Source: Proteobacteria bacterium ST_bin14
GTDB taxonomy: Bacteria > Pseudomonadota > Alphaproteobacteria > Sphingomonadales > Sphingomonadaceae
Reading direction: 5' to 3'
Length of the DNA: 49,745 nt
Assembly: GCA_002083655.1 (NCBI GenBank)
Contig: MSXR01000026.1
Location: 1-49,745 of the forward strand
Part shown: positions 27,016-35,280 of the stretch, one piece after another
Position numbering within the stretch: the first letter of the stretch is position 1
Layout: each line of letters opens with the position of its first letter
Notes under the pieces: generated by a model
What the model was told of the DNA's origin: nothing
Seen by the model: the letters and a program-made list of their open reading frames with translations, nothing else
Databases searched by the model: none
Translations under genes and position numbers: made by a program

Positions 27016-28242
27016 ATGACGGCCCGGGTGGTGGTGGGCTGTATACTGGGCTTGTTGCTGGCTTCATGGTCGTTCGCGCATATGCAGGCGGCGGTGTACC
27101 GCGCCGATAACCCGGCGTTCGTCACGCACCTGCCGATCAGCGATGGCCTGGCCAAGGGCGAGCTGGCGGTGAAGATGTTTTCCAAGACGCTGGAACAGCG
27201 CCGCAATCTGGATGCGCTGCCCGATGTGGCGACAATCGCCCTGGCAAAACAGGCGGTTGCACAAGAACCACTCTCCGCAAATGCGATCGCTATTCTGGGC
27301 ATCGGATCGCCGGACGCAGACCGCCGGTTGCGGTTGCTGGAACTGGCCAGCATTGTCGACAAGCGCAATTATGCGGCGCAATCGCGGCTGGTGCTTGCCT
27401 ATGCGCAACGCCAGCGGATTGGCGATATCCTGCATATGCTCGACCGGATTTTCAAATCGCACCCTGACCAGCGAAAACTTTATTTCCCCGCGCTGATTAG
27501 CGTCATTGCAGCGGGGCAGGATGCCGAAGTTCTTGCGGCTTTGTTTAAGGCCGAACCCGCTTGGGCGGATCAGTTTTTTGGTCAGGCCGGTGCAGACCGC
27601 GCGGCGAGCGAGAATGCCGCAAAACTGCGGCTGTCGCTGGCGGGCTATGCGCTCACCCGCCCGCTAACTGATCGGGTGATGATTCAGGGGCTGGCTGACG
27701 CCGGGCATTTTGCGCAGGCCGTGGCATTTTACCGTGCAGTGCAGGCGGGCAAGCTGCGATCAGCGCTTGGGCCGGATGAGCAGGGCGGCGGGGCACCGCT
27801 GGATTATCCCCCGTTGGATTGGGTTTTTGTGGATACCGGCAGCCGTTCTGCCGCAATGGCGGCGGATCGCGGCATCAGCGTTCGACTTGCCCCCGGCGAC
27901 TCAGGCTCGCTGGGACGGCGGCTGATCGCGATGCCGCCGGGTATCTATCAGGGCAAGGCGACCATCCTGCCGGTTAGCGACAATGGCGGCCAACTCGAAG
28001 CGCGGTTGCAGATTAGCTGTGCCGAGGCAGGCGTGGCCGCCAATCAACTGGAAATCGTGATCGGCAGCGCAAACCCCGCCGAACGCCAGGTGACCATTCC
28101 GCCGGGGATTTGCCGGTATTTCTGGGTGGCGCTGCACGGATCGGCGCTGCGTTCCCCGGTTGAGGTTGATGCGGTGATTCGCGATCTGGTGCTGATTGGC
28201 CGGTCGCCTTCGGGTGTATCCGCGACGATCCGGCTTTCGTGA
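27016..28242 (+). CDS. Hypothetical membrane-anchored protein of the polysaccharide locus
   Basis: 408 aa from the ATG at 27016; the frame extends upstream inside the Wzc-like gene but that part is a shadow. One N-terminal membrane helix ('VVVGCILGLLLASWSFA') is followed by an Ala/Leu-rich helical region (about 40-260) that looks like degenerate tetratricopeptide repeats ('LDALPDVATIALAKQAVAQEP', 'AAQSRLVLAYAQRQRIGDIL'). A C-terminal part (about 290-405) appears beta-rich, with two Cys. No family is recognised. The place between the co-polymerase/kinase and a glycosyltransferase suggests an envelope-facing accessory role in assembly or export, perhaps a scaffold. A polymer-binding C-terminal domain is possible but unproven. 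Confidence 0.7.
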   Translation: MTARVVVGCILGLLLASWSFAHMQAAVYRADNPAFVTHLPISDGLAKGELAVKMFSKTLEQRRNLDALPDVATIALAKQAVAQEPLSANAIAILGIGSPDADRRLRLLELASIVDKRNYAAQSRLVLAYAQRQRIGDILHMLDRIFKSHPDQRKLYFPALISVIAAGQDAEVLAALFKAEPAWADQFFGQAGADRAASENAAKLRLSLAGYALTRPLTDRVMIQGLADAGHFAQAVAFYRAVQAGKLRSALGPDEQGGGAPLDYPPLDWVFVDTGSRSAAMAADRGISVRLAPGDSGSLGRRLIAMPPGIYQGKATILPVSDNGGQLEARLQISCAEAGVAANQLEIVIGSANPAERQVTIPPGICRYFWVALHGSALRSPVEVDAVIRDLVLIGRSPSGVSATIRLS

Positions 28243-28249
28243 TCCGGTG

Positions 28250-29527
28250 GTGAGCGCCCGGCCAGTGCCCGCCGGTACGCCCGATGCACCTGCGGCGCTG
28301 GGGCCAATTACGGGCCGGGTGTTCATCATCAATCGTTATTTCTACCCCGACGAATCGGCCACCGCGCAGATTGCGGCTGATCTTGCATTGTACCTGGCAA
28401 ATCAGCAGGTGCGCGTGATCGGCATTGCATCACGCGCGGTGTATGATGATCCCGCCGGGTTGCTGCCTGCGCACGAAACAATTGGCACGCTGCAGATTGA
28501 TCGGCTCGCCACGACGCGCTTTGGACGGGCAAGCCTGCCAGGGCGCATGATCGATTATCTAAGCTTTTATGCGCTGGCGCTGGTGTACCTGACCCGGCAT
28601 TTGCGGCGCGGTGATATCGTGATCTGCAAAACCGATCCGCCGATGCTGTCGGTGATTGGCGCGGTTGCTGCCGGGTTGCGCGGGGCAAAGCTGATCAACT
28701 GGCTGCAGGATGTGTTTCCGGAAATCGCCGTCCGATTGGGGGTAGTGCGCCTGCCAACGCTCGTGGTGGGCGTGCTGCGCCGCATCCGAAACTGGTCGCT
28801 GACATCGGCTGCTGCAAACGTCGTGATCGGCCAGCGCATGCGTGATCATCTCCTGGGCGAGCACATCAGTGCCGCGCACATCTACGTCATCCCCAATTGG
28901 AGCCGGGAGGTGGTGCAACCGGTGGCTGCGGCGCGCCAAACTTTGCGGGCGGCCTGGGGCTATACCAGCGACGATCTGGTCGTCGGATATTCGGGGAATC
29001 TGGGGCGGGGGCATGATTATCAGGTCGTGCTTGATGCAGCAGCGGCGCTGGCGGCGCATCCGCGCATCCGGTTCCTGATGGTGGGCGGCGGCGCTGCCAT
29101 GGTTGCGTGCCGTGAACAGGTTGCGCGGTTGGGCCTAAGCAATGTCCAGTTCCAGCCCTATCAGCCGGTCGAGCGGCTGGCCGAAACGCTCAGCGTGCCC
29201 GACATCCACTGGGTAACGCTGAAACCCGATCTGGAAGGGTTGCTGCTGCCGAGCAAAATCTATGGGATCGCGGCGGTGGCCCGCCCCTTCATCTTCATCG
29301 GCGCGCCGGATGGGGAGCAGGCCGTGCTTGTCCGCCAATGGGATGCCGGATTTGCGGTAACACCCGACGATAGCGCCGGGCTGGAGGCGTTGTTGACCGC
29401 GATTGATGCTGATCGCGCAGGGTTGCAGGCGATGGGGGCCAACGCCCGGACGATGCTGGACTCATTTTCGTCCGCAACCGCATTGGCGCAGTGGGGGGCG
29501 TTGCTGGCCGCTGTTGCCGGGCGCTAG
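28250..29527 (+). CDS. Glycosyltransferase family 4 (WbuB-like)
   Basis: 425 aa from the GTG at 28250 (28247 is also possible); a start at 28196 would overlap the previous gene and has no clear SD. It shows 'FIINRYFYPDESATAQIAADL', typical of WbuB-like enzymes, 'CKTDPPMLSVIG', 'INWLQDVFPEIAVRLG', then 'VVGYSGNLGRGHDY', 'FLMVGGGAAM', and the donor-side 'LEGLLLPSKIYGIAAVARPFIFIG'. It is a retaining transferase, probably of N-acetylated amino sugars in related O-antigen clusters. It is the last gene of the locus; a 63-bp gap then leads to valS. Confidence 0.83.
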   Translation: MSARPVPAGTPDAPAALGPITGRVFIINRYFYPDESATAQIAADLALYLANQQVRVIGIASRAVYDDPAGLLPAHETIGTLQIDRLATTRFGRASLPGRMIDYLSFYALALVYLTRHLRRGDIVICKTDPPMLSVIGAVAAGLRGAKLINWLQDVFPEIAVRLGVVRLPTLVVGVLRRIRNWSLTSAAANVVIGQRMRDHLLGEHISAAHIYVIPNWSREVVQPVAAARQTLRAAWGYTSDDLVVGYSGNLGRGHDYQVVLDAAAALAAHPRIRFLMVGGGAAMVACREQVARLGLSNVQFQPYQPVERLAETLSVPDIHWVTLKPDLEGLLLPSKIYGIAAVARPFIFIGAPDGEQAVLVRQWDAGFAVTPDDSAGLEALLTAIDADRAGLQAMGANARTMLDSFSSATALAQWGALLAAVAGR

Positions 29528-29590
29528 CGCAGGCTGGCCCGGTCGGTATCGGGCTAGCGAAGGGCGGAACTGCCGGTTAAGGGCAGGGGC

Positions 29591-32521
29591 ATGAGCGAAC
29601 TTCCCAAGACATTCGACCCGTCCGAAATCGAACAGCGCTGGTACGCGCATTGGGAGGCGAACGGCCTGTTCCACCCCGATCGCCCCGGTGCCGAACCCTG
29701 GACGATCGTAAACCCGCCGCCCAACGTGACGGGATCGCTGCACATCGGCCATGCGCTGGATAACACGCTGCAGGACATTTTGACGCGCCACGCCCGGCTG
29801 CAGGGCAAGGATGCGCTATGGGTCGTCGGCACCGATCATGCGGGCATTGCCACGCAGATGGTGGTTGAGCGGCAAATGGCGCTGCAACAGCAAAAGCGCA
29901 CCGATTTTACGCGTGATGAATTCATCGACAAGGTGTGGGACTGGAAGGCCGAAAGCGGCGGCGAGATTACGCGCCAGTTGCGGCGGCTTGGCTGTTCGAT
30001 GGATTGGGAAAACGAACGCTTCACGATGGACCCCGGCTTTTCCAAGGCCGTGATTAAGGTGTTCGTTGATCTGTATAATCAGGGGCTGCTCTATCGCGAC
30101 AAGCGGCTGGTGAACTGGGATCCCGGTCTCGGCACCGCGATCAGCGATCTGGAAGTTGAAACGCGCGAAGTGAAGGGCAGCTTTTGGCACTTTCGTTATC
30201 CGCTGGCGGACGGCGTGACGCTGGCCGATGGGCGCGATTACATCGTGGTTGCGACAACGCGGCCTGAAACGATGCTGGCCGATATGGCCGTGGCGGTGAA
30301 CGCGGCGGACCCGCGCTATCAGTCCGTGATCGGCAAATTCATCGATCAACCAATCACCGGGCGGCGCATTCCGATCATCGCCGATGATCACGCCGATCCT
30401 GAGCTTGGTTCGGGCGCGGTGAAGATTACGCCGGGACACGACTTCAACGATTTTGAGGTGGGCAAACGCGCGGGCTTTAAGGCGGGCGAAATGCTCAACA
30501 TGCTCGATGCCAAGGCGATGGTGGTGCAGACTTCGGATGGCCTGGTGCCCGCCGACTTCATCGGCCTGCCGCGGTTCAAGACGGGCGGCGTTGCGGGCGC
30601 GCGCGAACTGGTGGTGGAACAGATGAAGGCGCTTGGTCGCCTTGTCGCCCATATCGATAAGGACGGCGAGGAACACGACGCCGAACCGCGCACGATCCAG
30701 ACGCCGTTCGGGGATCGCTCCGGCGTGGTGATCGAACCTTGGCTCACCGATCAATGGTATGTCGACGCCGCGACGCTGGCGAAGGCACCGATCGAGGCGG
30801 TGCGTTCGGGCGCGATCGATATCGTGCCCAAGAGCTGGGAAAAGACGTTCTTCAATTGGATGGAGAATATCCAGCCCTGGTGTGTGAGCCGGCAATTATG
30901 GTGGGGGCACCGGATACCGGTCTGGTTTGGCGCAGATGATATGTGCTTCGTTGCTGAGTCAGAACAAGAAGCCCTGGACCTTGCACAAGCGCATTATGGT
31001 CCGGCAACTGCAGTGGTCATTGTTGATGAGACACACGGACATGAATTGGACTTTGGCAAAGTCGGCGGCCCAATCAAATCTGTAACGCTCAAGCGAGACC
31101 CCGACGTCCTCGACACCTGGTTCTCCTCCGCGCTCTGGCCGTTTGCGACGATGGGATGGCCGGGCGAAGAAGCCCTCTCCCCCGCGGGGAGAGGGTTGGG
31201 TGAGGGGGAGCGAGGCGCAGCCGAGCCCGCCCCATCGATGGCGAACACCCTCACCCAACCCTCTCCCTCAAGGGAGAGGGCTTCCAGAGCTCCCCAACTA
31301 GACGGCCGCTATCCCAACGACGTCCTTATCTCCGGCTTTGACATCCTGTTTTTCTGGGATGCGCGCATGATGATGCAGGGCATGCACTTCATGGGCGATG
31401 TGCCGTTTCGCACGCTTTACCTGCACGGGCTGGTGCGCGCGGCGGATGGCTCGAAGATGTCGAAGTCGAAGGGCAATACCGTCGATCCGCTTGGCCTGAT
31501 CGACCAATATGGTGCCGATGCCTTGCGGTTCTTCATGGCGGCGATGGAAAGCCAGGGCCGTGACATCAAAATGGATGAGCGCCGGGTTGAGGGATATCGC
31601 AACTTTGCGACCAAGCTGTGGAATGCAGCGCGCTTTGCGCAGGGGAACGGCATTGTCGCGAGCACGTCGCCCGACGCGCCGCCCGCCACGCTGGCGGTGA
31701 ACAAATGGATTATCGGCGAGACGATAACGGCGGTGCAGGCGGTGGATGCTGCGCTGGCGGATTTCCGCTTCGATGGCGCGGCGAATGCGATTTATCAATT
31801 CGTGTGGAGCCAGTTTTGCGACTGGTATCTGGAACTGATCAAACCCGTTCTCGGCCAGATGGATGCCCCGGCAACCGGCCCCGAAGCCGATGAAACCCGC
31901 GCGGTGGCGGGCTGGGTGCTGGACCAGATTTTGGTCGTGCTTCACCCGTTCATGCCCTTCATCACCGAAGAGCTGTGGTCGAAAATGGGCCCGCGCGATT
32001 ATGAGCTGATCGTGGCGAAATGGCCGGTGGTTGATGCAGGCGCGATTGATGCAGCGGCGAGCAAAGAAGTCGATTGGCTGATCAAGCTGGTCAGCGAAAT
32101 TCGCGCCGCGCGTAACGAATTGGGGATCAGCCCCGGCACCCGGATGGCGATGCATGGGCGCGATGCCGCCGCCGACACGCTGGTACGGCTTGACCGTCAG
32201 CGTGCCGCGATTGCGCGGCTGGCGCGGGTTGATGTTGTTGCGGGCGATGCCCCGGCGGGCGGCGCAGCGCAGATCGTCGTGGACGAAGCGACGTTCGTTC
32301 TGCCGCTGGAAGGCGTGATCGACCTGGATGCCGAACGCGCGCGGCTGACCAAGGGGATTGCGGCGGCGGAGAAGGAGCGCGATTCGCTGGCCGGGCGGTT
32401 GGGCAATGCCAGCTTTATCGAACGCGCCAAGCCTGAAGCGATTGAAAAGGCGCGCGCTGACCATGCCGATAAAGCGGCGGAAGCTGAGCGGCTGAGCGCG
32501 GCGCTTGCGCGACTGGGGTGA
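29591..32521 (+). CDS. valS: Valyl-tRNA synthetase with an in-frame repeat insertion
   Basis: 976 aa. HIGH motif 'HIGH' at 51-54 after 'NPPPNVTGSL'; KMSKS at 622-626; the editing (CP1) domain lies between, with 'ATTRPETMLADMAVAV', and a C-terminal coiled coil ('LDAERARLTKGIAAAEKERDSLAGRL', split over 905-935) typical of ValRS. It charges tRNA-Val with valine. After 'SSALWPFATMGWP' the chain normally runs straight into a segment like 'DGRYPNDVLISGFDILFFW'. Here about 40 extra residues (about 526-565) rich in Pro/Arg/Glu/Ser come from a palindromic repeat element translated in frame. Bases about 30930-31100 also have A+T-richer codons than the rest. The gene seems intact and must be functional. 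Confidence 0.95.
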   Translation: MSELPKTFDPSEIEQRWYAHWEANGLFHPDRPGAEPWTIVNPPPNVTGSLHIGHALDNTLQDILTRHARLQGKDALWVVGTDHAGIATQMVVERQMALQQQKRTDFTRDEFIDKVWDWKAESGGEITRQLRRLGCSMDWENERFTMDPGFSKAVIKVFVDLYNQGLLYRDKRLVNWDPGLGTAISDLEVETREVKGSFWHFRYPLADGVTLADGRDYIVVATTRPETMLADMAVAVNAADPRYQSVIGKFIDQPITGRRIPIIADDHADPELGSGAVKITPGHDFNDFEVGKRAGFKAGEMLNMLDAKAMVVQTSDGLVPADFIGLPRFKTGGVAGARELVVEQMKALGRLVAHIDKDGEEHDAEPRTIQTPFGDRSGVVIEPWLTDQWYVDAATLAKAPIEAVRSGAIDIVPKSWEKTFFNWMENIQPWCVSRQLWWGHRIPVWFGADDMCFVAESEQEALDLAQAHYGPATAVVIVDETHGHELDFGKVGGPIKSVTLKRDPDVLDTWFSSALWPFATMGWPGEEALSPAGRGLGEGERGAAEPAPSMANTLTQPSPSRERASRAPQLDGRYPNDVLISGFDILFFWDARMMMQGMHFMGDVPFRTLYLHGLVRAADGSKMSKSKGNTVDPLGLIDQYGADALRFFMAAMESQGRDIKMDERRVEGYRNFATKLWNAARFAQGNGIVASTSPDAPPATLAVNKWIIGETITAVQAVDAALADFRFDGAANAIYQFVWSQFCDWYLELIKPVLGQMDAPATGPEADETRAVAGWVLDQILVVLHPFMPFITEELWSKMGPRDYELIVAKWPVVDAGAIDAAASKEVDWLIKLVSEIRAARNELGISPGTRMAMHGRDAAADTLVRLDRQRAAIARLARVDVVAGDAPAGGAAQIVVDEATFVLPLEGVIDLDAERARLTKGIAAAEKERDSLAGRLGNASFIERAKPEAIEKARADHADKAAEAERLSAALARLG
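31169..31284. repeat. Palindromic repeat element inserted in frame within valS
   Basis: About 116 bp. The outer arms GAAGCCCTCTCCC (31169-31181) and GGGAGAGGGCTTC (31272-31284) are perfect complements. Inner arms pair GAGAGGGTTGGGTGAGGG (31189-31206) with CCCTCACCCAACCCTCTC (31248-31265). The two ends can also fold into small hairpins of CCCTCTCCC with GGGAGAGGG. This CCCTCTCCC/GGGTGAGGG motif is familiar as an intergenic repeat of many proteobacteria. Here it is fully open in the valS frame and is translated. Confidence 0.85.
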
Positions 32522-32554
32522 GGTAACCTTCGCCCCACCAGCGCCCCACCAGTG

Positions 32555-32668
32555 CTTCCCCGGCGAAGGCCGGGGACCAGCCCAGGCAAATAACGCGGCG
32601 CGGCAGCGCAGAACGCGCTGCCGCGCATGTTCATCCCTAGCGCTGGGCCCCGGCCTTCGCCGGGGAAG
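32555..32668. repeat. Nested palindrome (21-bp outer arms, 12-bp inner hairpin) after valS
   Basis: The outer arms CTTCCCCGGCGAAGGCCGGGG-type (32555-32575 and 32648-32668) are perfect complements. An inner perfect hairpin of GCGCGGCAGCGC and GCGCTGCCGCGC (32598-32609, 32615-32626) sits inside. It lies between valS and the MATE gene. It could act as a terminator-like barrier, an RNA-stabilising element or a mobile REP-type repeat; there is no U-run after it. A direct duplication of CGCCCCACCAG (32531-32551) precedes it. Confidence 0.85.
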
Positions 32669-32773
32669 GGGAGGAGTGAACGGGCATGGTACCCCACCCC
32701 CAAACACTCCCGAAATCCCGGATTAGCTTTCCGCGCAAAATCTCCTAAAGCCGTCGCCAGAAAAGGAACCCGC

Positions 32774-34231
32774 ATGGCCACCCGCCCCGGCGCAAAAGAT
32801 CTGACGACAGGCCCGATTGGCAAGACGCTGCTCGTCTTTGCATTGCCCACGCTTGCCACCAATATTCTGCAATCGCTCAACGGATCTATCAATGCGATCT
32901 GGGTGGGGCGGTTTCTGGGCGAAAGCGCGCTGGCGGCGACATCAAACGCGAACAACATCATGTTCTTAATGTTCGCCGCCGTGTTTGGTTTTGGCATGGC
33001 AGCGACGATTCTGGTCGGCCAAAGCTTTGGCCGGCGCGATATTGACGCGGCACGGCGGGCATTCGGATCGGCAGTGGGGCTGGTATTTGGTTCGGCGATT
33101 GTGGTGGCGAGCCTGGGGTGGATTTTTGCGCCGCAAATACTGGGGCTGCTGGCTACGCCGGGCGATGCGTTTCCGCTCGCGCTCACCTATTTGCGGATCA
33201 GCTTCCTCACGCTGCCGGCATCGATGATGCTGGTGCTGATCACCATGGGCCTGCGGGGGACGGGCGATTCGTTGACGCCCTTGTGGTTCGGGCTGCTCGC
33301 CTCTGCGCTGGATGCCGCGCTGAACCCGCTGTTCATTCTGGGCGTGGGGCCAATTCCGCGCATGGGTATTGCTGGTTCGGCCACCGCATCGCTGCTCGCC
33401 AATGTTGCCGCGCTGGTGGCGCTGATCGCCTATGTCTATCGCCGCGACCTGACGCTGCGGCTGCGCGGGGAGGAGCTTGGCTATCTGTTCCCCACCCGCG
33501 ACGTGGTGTGGAAAATCGTCAGCAAAGGGGTGCCGATTGGCGCGCAGATGATCGTGATTGCGGTCGCCGGGCTGACGATGATGGGGCTGGTGAACCGCGA
33601 GGGGGTGGATACCAGCGCGGCATTTGGCGTGACGTTGCAGCTATGGGCCTATGTCCAGATGCCGGCGATGGCGATTGGTGCGGCGGTAAGCGCGATGGCG
33701 GCGCAGAATATCGGCGCGGGCAAATGGGACCGGGTGGAACAGATTACCGGCGCGGGGCTGCTGATCAATTTGGGCATTACAGGCGCGATGGTGGTGCTGT
33801 TGCTGATCTTTGATCGTGCGGTGATGGCGCTGTTTTTGGGCGGGGTTAGCCCTGCGTTGCCGATTGCGCGGCACATTCAGTTGATCGCGACCTGGGGGTT
33901 CATCCTGTTCGGCATGACGATGGTGTTTTTCGGCGTGGTGCGCGCCAATGGCGCGGTGCTCGGGCCGCTGTTGATTTTGTTGATTGCGATGTTCCCGCTG
34001 CGGCTTGGCTTTGCCCTGGTCGTGCGGCCAATGCTGGGCGTGGATGCTTTGTGGTGGTCGTTCCCGGTGGGATCGCTGGCGACGGTGGTGCTGGCCGGGC
34101 TGTTCTACCGCTATGGCCGCTGGCGAGAACTGTCGATGCAGATGCCCGGCGGGCATTCGCAAACCGGCAGTGCATTGGCATCTGGGCATAATGCTGCTGA
34201 TCCGGCGGGGGCGTTGCATCCGGCGGGATGA
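32774..34231 (+). CDS. MATE-family multidrug/toxin efflux transporter
   Basis: 485 aa from the ATG at 32774, with AAGGA about seven bases upstream; a longer frame from 32627 would run through the palindrome. It has twelve hydrophobic segments in two related halves. Characteristic pieces are 'LLVFALPTLATNILQSLNGSINAIWVGRFLGESALAATSNA' (split 19-59), 'TMGLRGTGDSLTPLWFGL', 'GVPIGAQMIVIAVAGL' and 'AAQNIGAGKWDRVEQI'. It is a Na+- or H+-driven inner-membrane exporter of organic cations, drugs or metabolites. The substrate is unknown. It stands alone between valS and hemB, in the same direction. Confidence 0.9.
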   Translation: MATRPGAKDLTTGPIGKTLLVFALPTLATNILQSLNGSINAIWVGRFLGESALAATSNANNIMFLMFAAVFGFGMAATILVGQSFGRRDIDAARRAFGSAVGLVFGSAIVVASLGWIFAPQILGLLATPGDAFPLALTYLRISFLTLPASMMLVLITMGLRGTGDSLTPLWFGLLASALDAALNPLFILGVGPIPRMGIAGSATASLLANVAALVALIAYVYRRDLTLRLRGEELGYLFPTRDVVWKIVSKGVPIGAQMIVIAVAGLTMMGLVNREGVDTSAAFGVTLQLWAYVQMPAMAIGAAVSAMAAQNIGAGKWDRVEQITGAGLLINLGITGAMVVLLLIFDRAVMALFLGGVSPALPIARHIQLIATWGFILFGMTMVFFGVVRANGAVLGPLLILLIAMFPLRLGFALVVRPMLGVDALWWSFPVGSLATVVLAGLFYRYGRWRELSMQMPGGHSQTGSALASGHNAADPAGALHPAG

Positions 34232-34274
34232 AACCCCCTTGCTCCGCCGGGCGTGATCCCGCACAAACCGGATT

Positions 34275-35267
34275 ATGACCGCATCATACCCCGCGCTTCG
34301 CCTTCGTCGTACCCGTTCCGCACCGTGGAGCAGGCGGCTTCATGCCGAAACGATCCTGACGCCGGCCGACCTGATCTGGCCGTTGTTCATTACAGAAGGC
34401 GAGGGCGTTGAGGACCCGATTGCGAGCCTGCCCGGTGTGTCGCGCTGGTCGGTCGATGGTATTGTGGCGCGCGCAAAGCAAGCCCATGCCGCCGGCATCG
34501 CGTGCATCGCGCTGTTCCCCAACACCCCGCGCAATTTGCGGACCGAGGACGGGCGCGAAGCGCTGAACCCCGATAACCTGATGTGCCGGGCGATTGGCGC
34601 CATCAAGGATGCCGTGCCCGATATCGGCGTGCTCACCGATGTCGCTCTCGATCCCTATACCGCGCACGGCCATGACGGGCTGGTCGATCAGCAGGGCTAT
34701 GTGATGAATGACGACACCGCAGAAGTGCTGGTGGCGCAGGCGCTGAACCAGGCAGCGGCAGGGGCGGACATTATCGCGCCCAGCGACATGATGGATGGCC
34801 GCATCGGCCTGATCCGTGATGCGCTGGAGGAAGAAGGGCATGTGAACGTCCAGATCATGTCCTATGCCGCCAAATATGCGAGCGCGTTTTACGGGCCGTT
34901 CCGCGATGCGGTGGGCAGTCGCGGGCTGCTGAAGGGAGACAAGAAAACCTATCAAATGGACCCCGCCAATGCCGAAGAGGCGCTGCGCGAAGTGGCGCTT
35001 GACCTGGATGAGGGCGCAGACAGCGTGATGGTGAAACCGGGCTTGCCGTATCTGGACATCATCATTCGTGTGAAAAATGCGTTCGAAGTACCTGTATTTG
35101 CATATCAAGTTTCCGGCGAATACGCGATGATCGAGGCGGCGGTTGCCGCCGGTGCGGCGGAACGCGACCCGATGGTGCTGGAAACACTGATGGCGTTCAA
35201 GCGCGCGGGCTGCTCGGGCGTGTTAAGCTACCACGCGCTCCACGCCGCAAAGCTGATGGGCGGCTGA
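34275..35267 (+). CDS. hemB: Porphobilinogen synthase (delta-aminolevulinate dehydratase)
   Basis: 330 aa. It condenses two 5-aminolevulinate molecules to porphobilinogen in haem synthesis, in the cytoplasm as an octamer. Schiff-base lysines lie in 'SYAAKYASAFYGPFRDA' (Lys200) and 'SVMVKPGLPYLD' (Lys254). The metal site reads 'DVALDPYTAHGHDGLV' (122-137) instead of the Cys-rich zinc triad, so this is the magnesium/other-metal type usual in alphaproteobacteria. Length and all blocks fit. It is followed by two GNAT genes with a 13-bp gap. Confidence 0.95.
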   Translation: MTASYPALRLRRTRSAPWSRRLHAETILTPADLIWPLFITEGEGVEDPIASLPGVSRWSVDGIVARAKQAHAAGIACIALFPNTPRNLRTEDGREALNPDNLMCRAIGAIKDAVPDIGVLTDVALDPYTAHGHDGLVDQQGYVMNDDTAEVLVAQALNQAAAGADIIAPSDMMDGRIGLIRDALEEEGHVNVQIMSYAAKYASAFYGPFRDAVGSRGLLKGDKKTYQMDPANAEEALREVALDLDEGADSVMVKPGLPYLDIIIRVKNAFEVPVFAYQVSGEYAMIEAAVAAGAAERDPMVLETLMAFKRAGCSGVLSYHALHAAKLMGG

Positions 35268-35280
35268 ACGCAGGCGAGCG

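Noticed and set aside
29816..30895. A 359-codon minus-strand frame opposite valS.
   Set aside because: It is antisense to an unmistakable valS, is His/Arg-rich and has no family resemblance.
31298..32707. A 469-codon minus-strand frame across the valS end and the palindrome.
   Set aside because: Antisense to the conserved valS C-terminus and the repeat; low-complexity composition and no family.
32627..32773. An N-terminal extension of the MATE gene through the nested palindrome.
   Set aside because: The ATG at 32774 has a good SD and family-typical start; the extension would translate a repeat.
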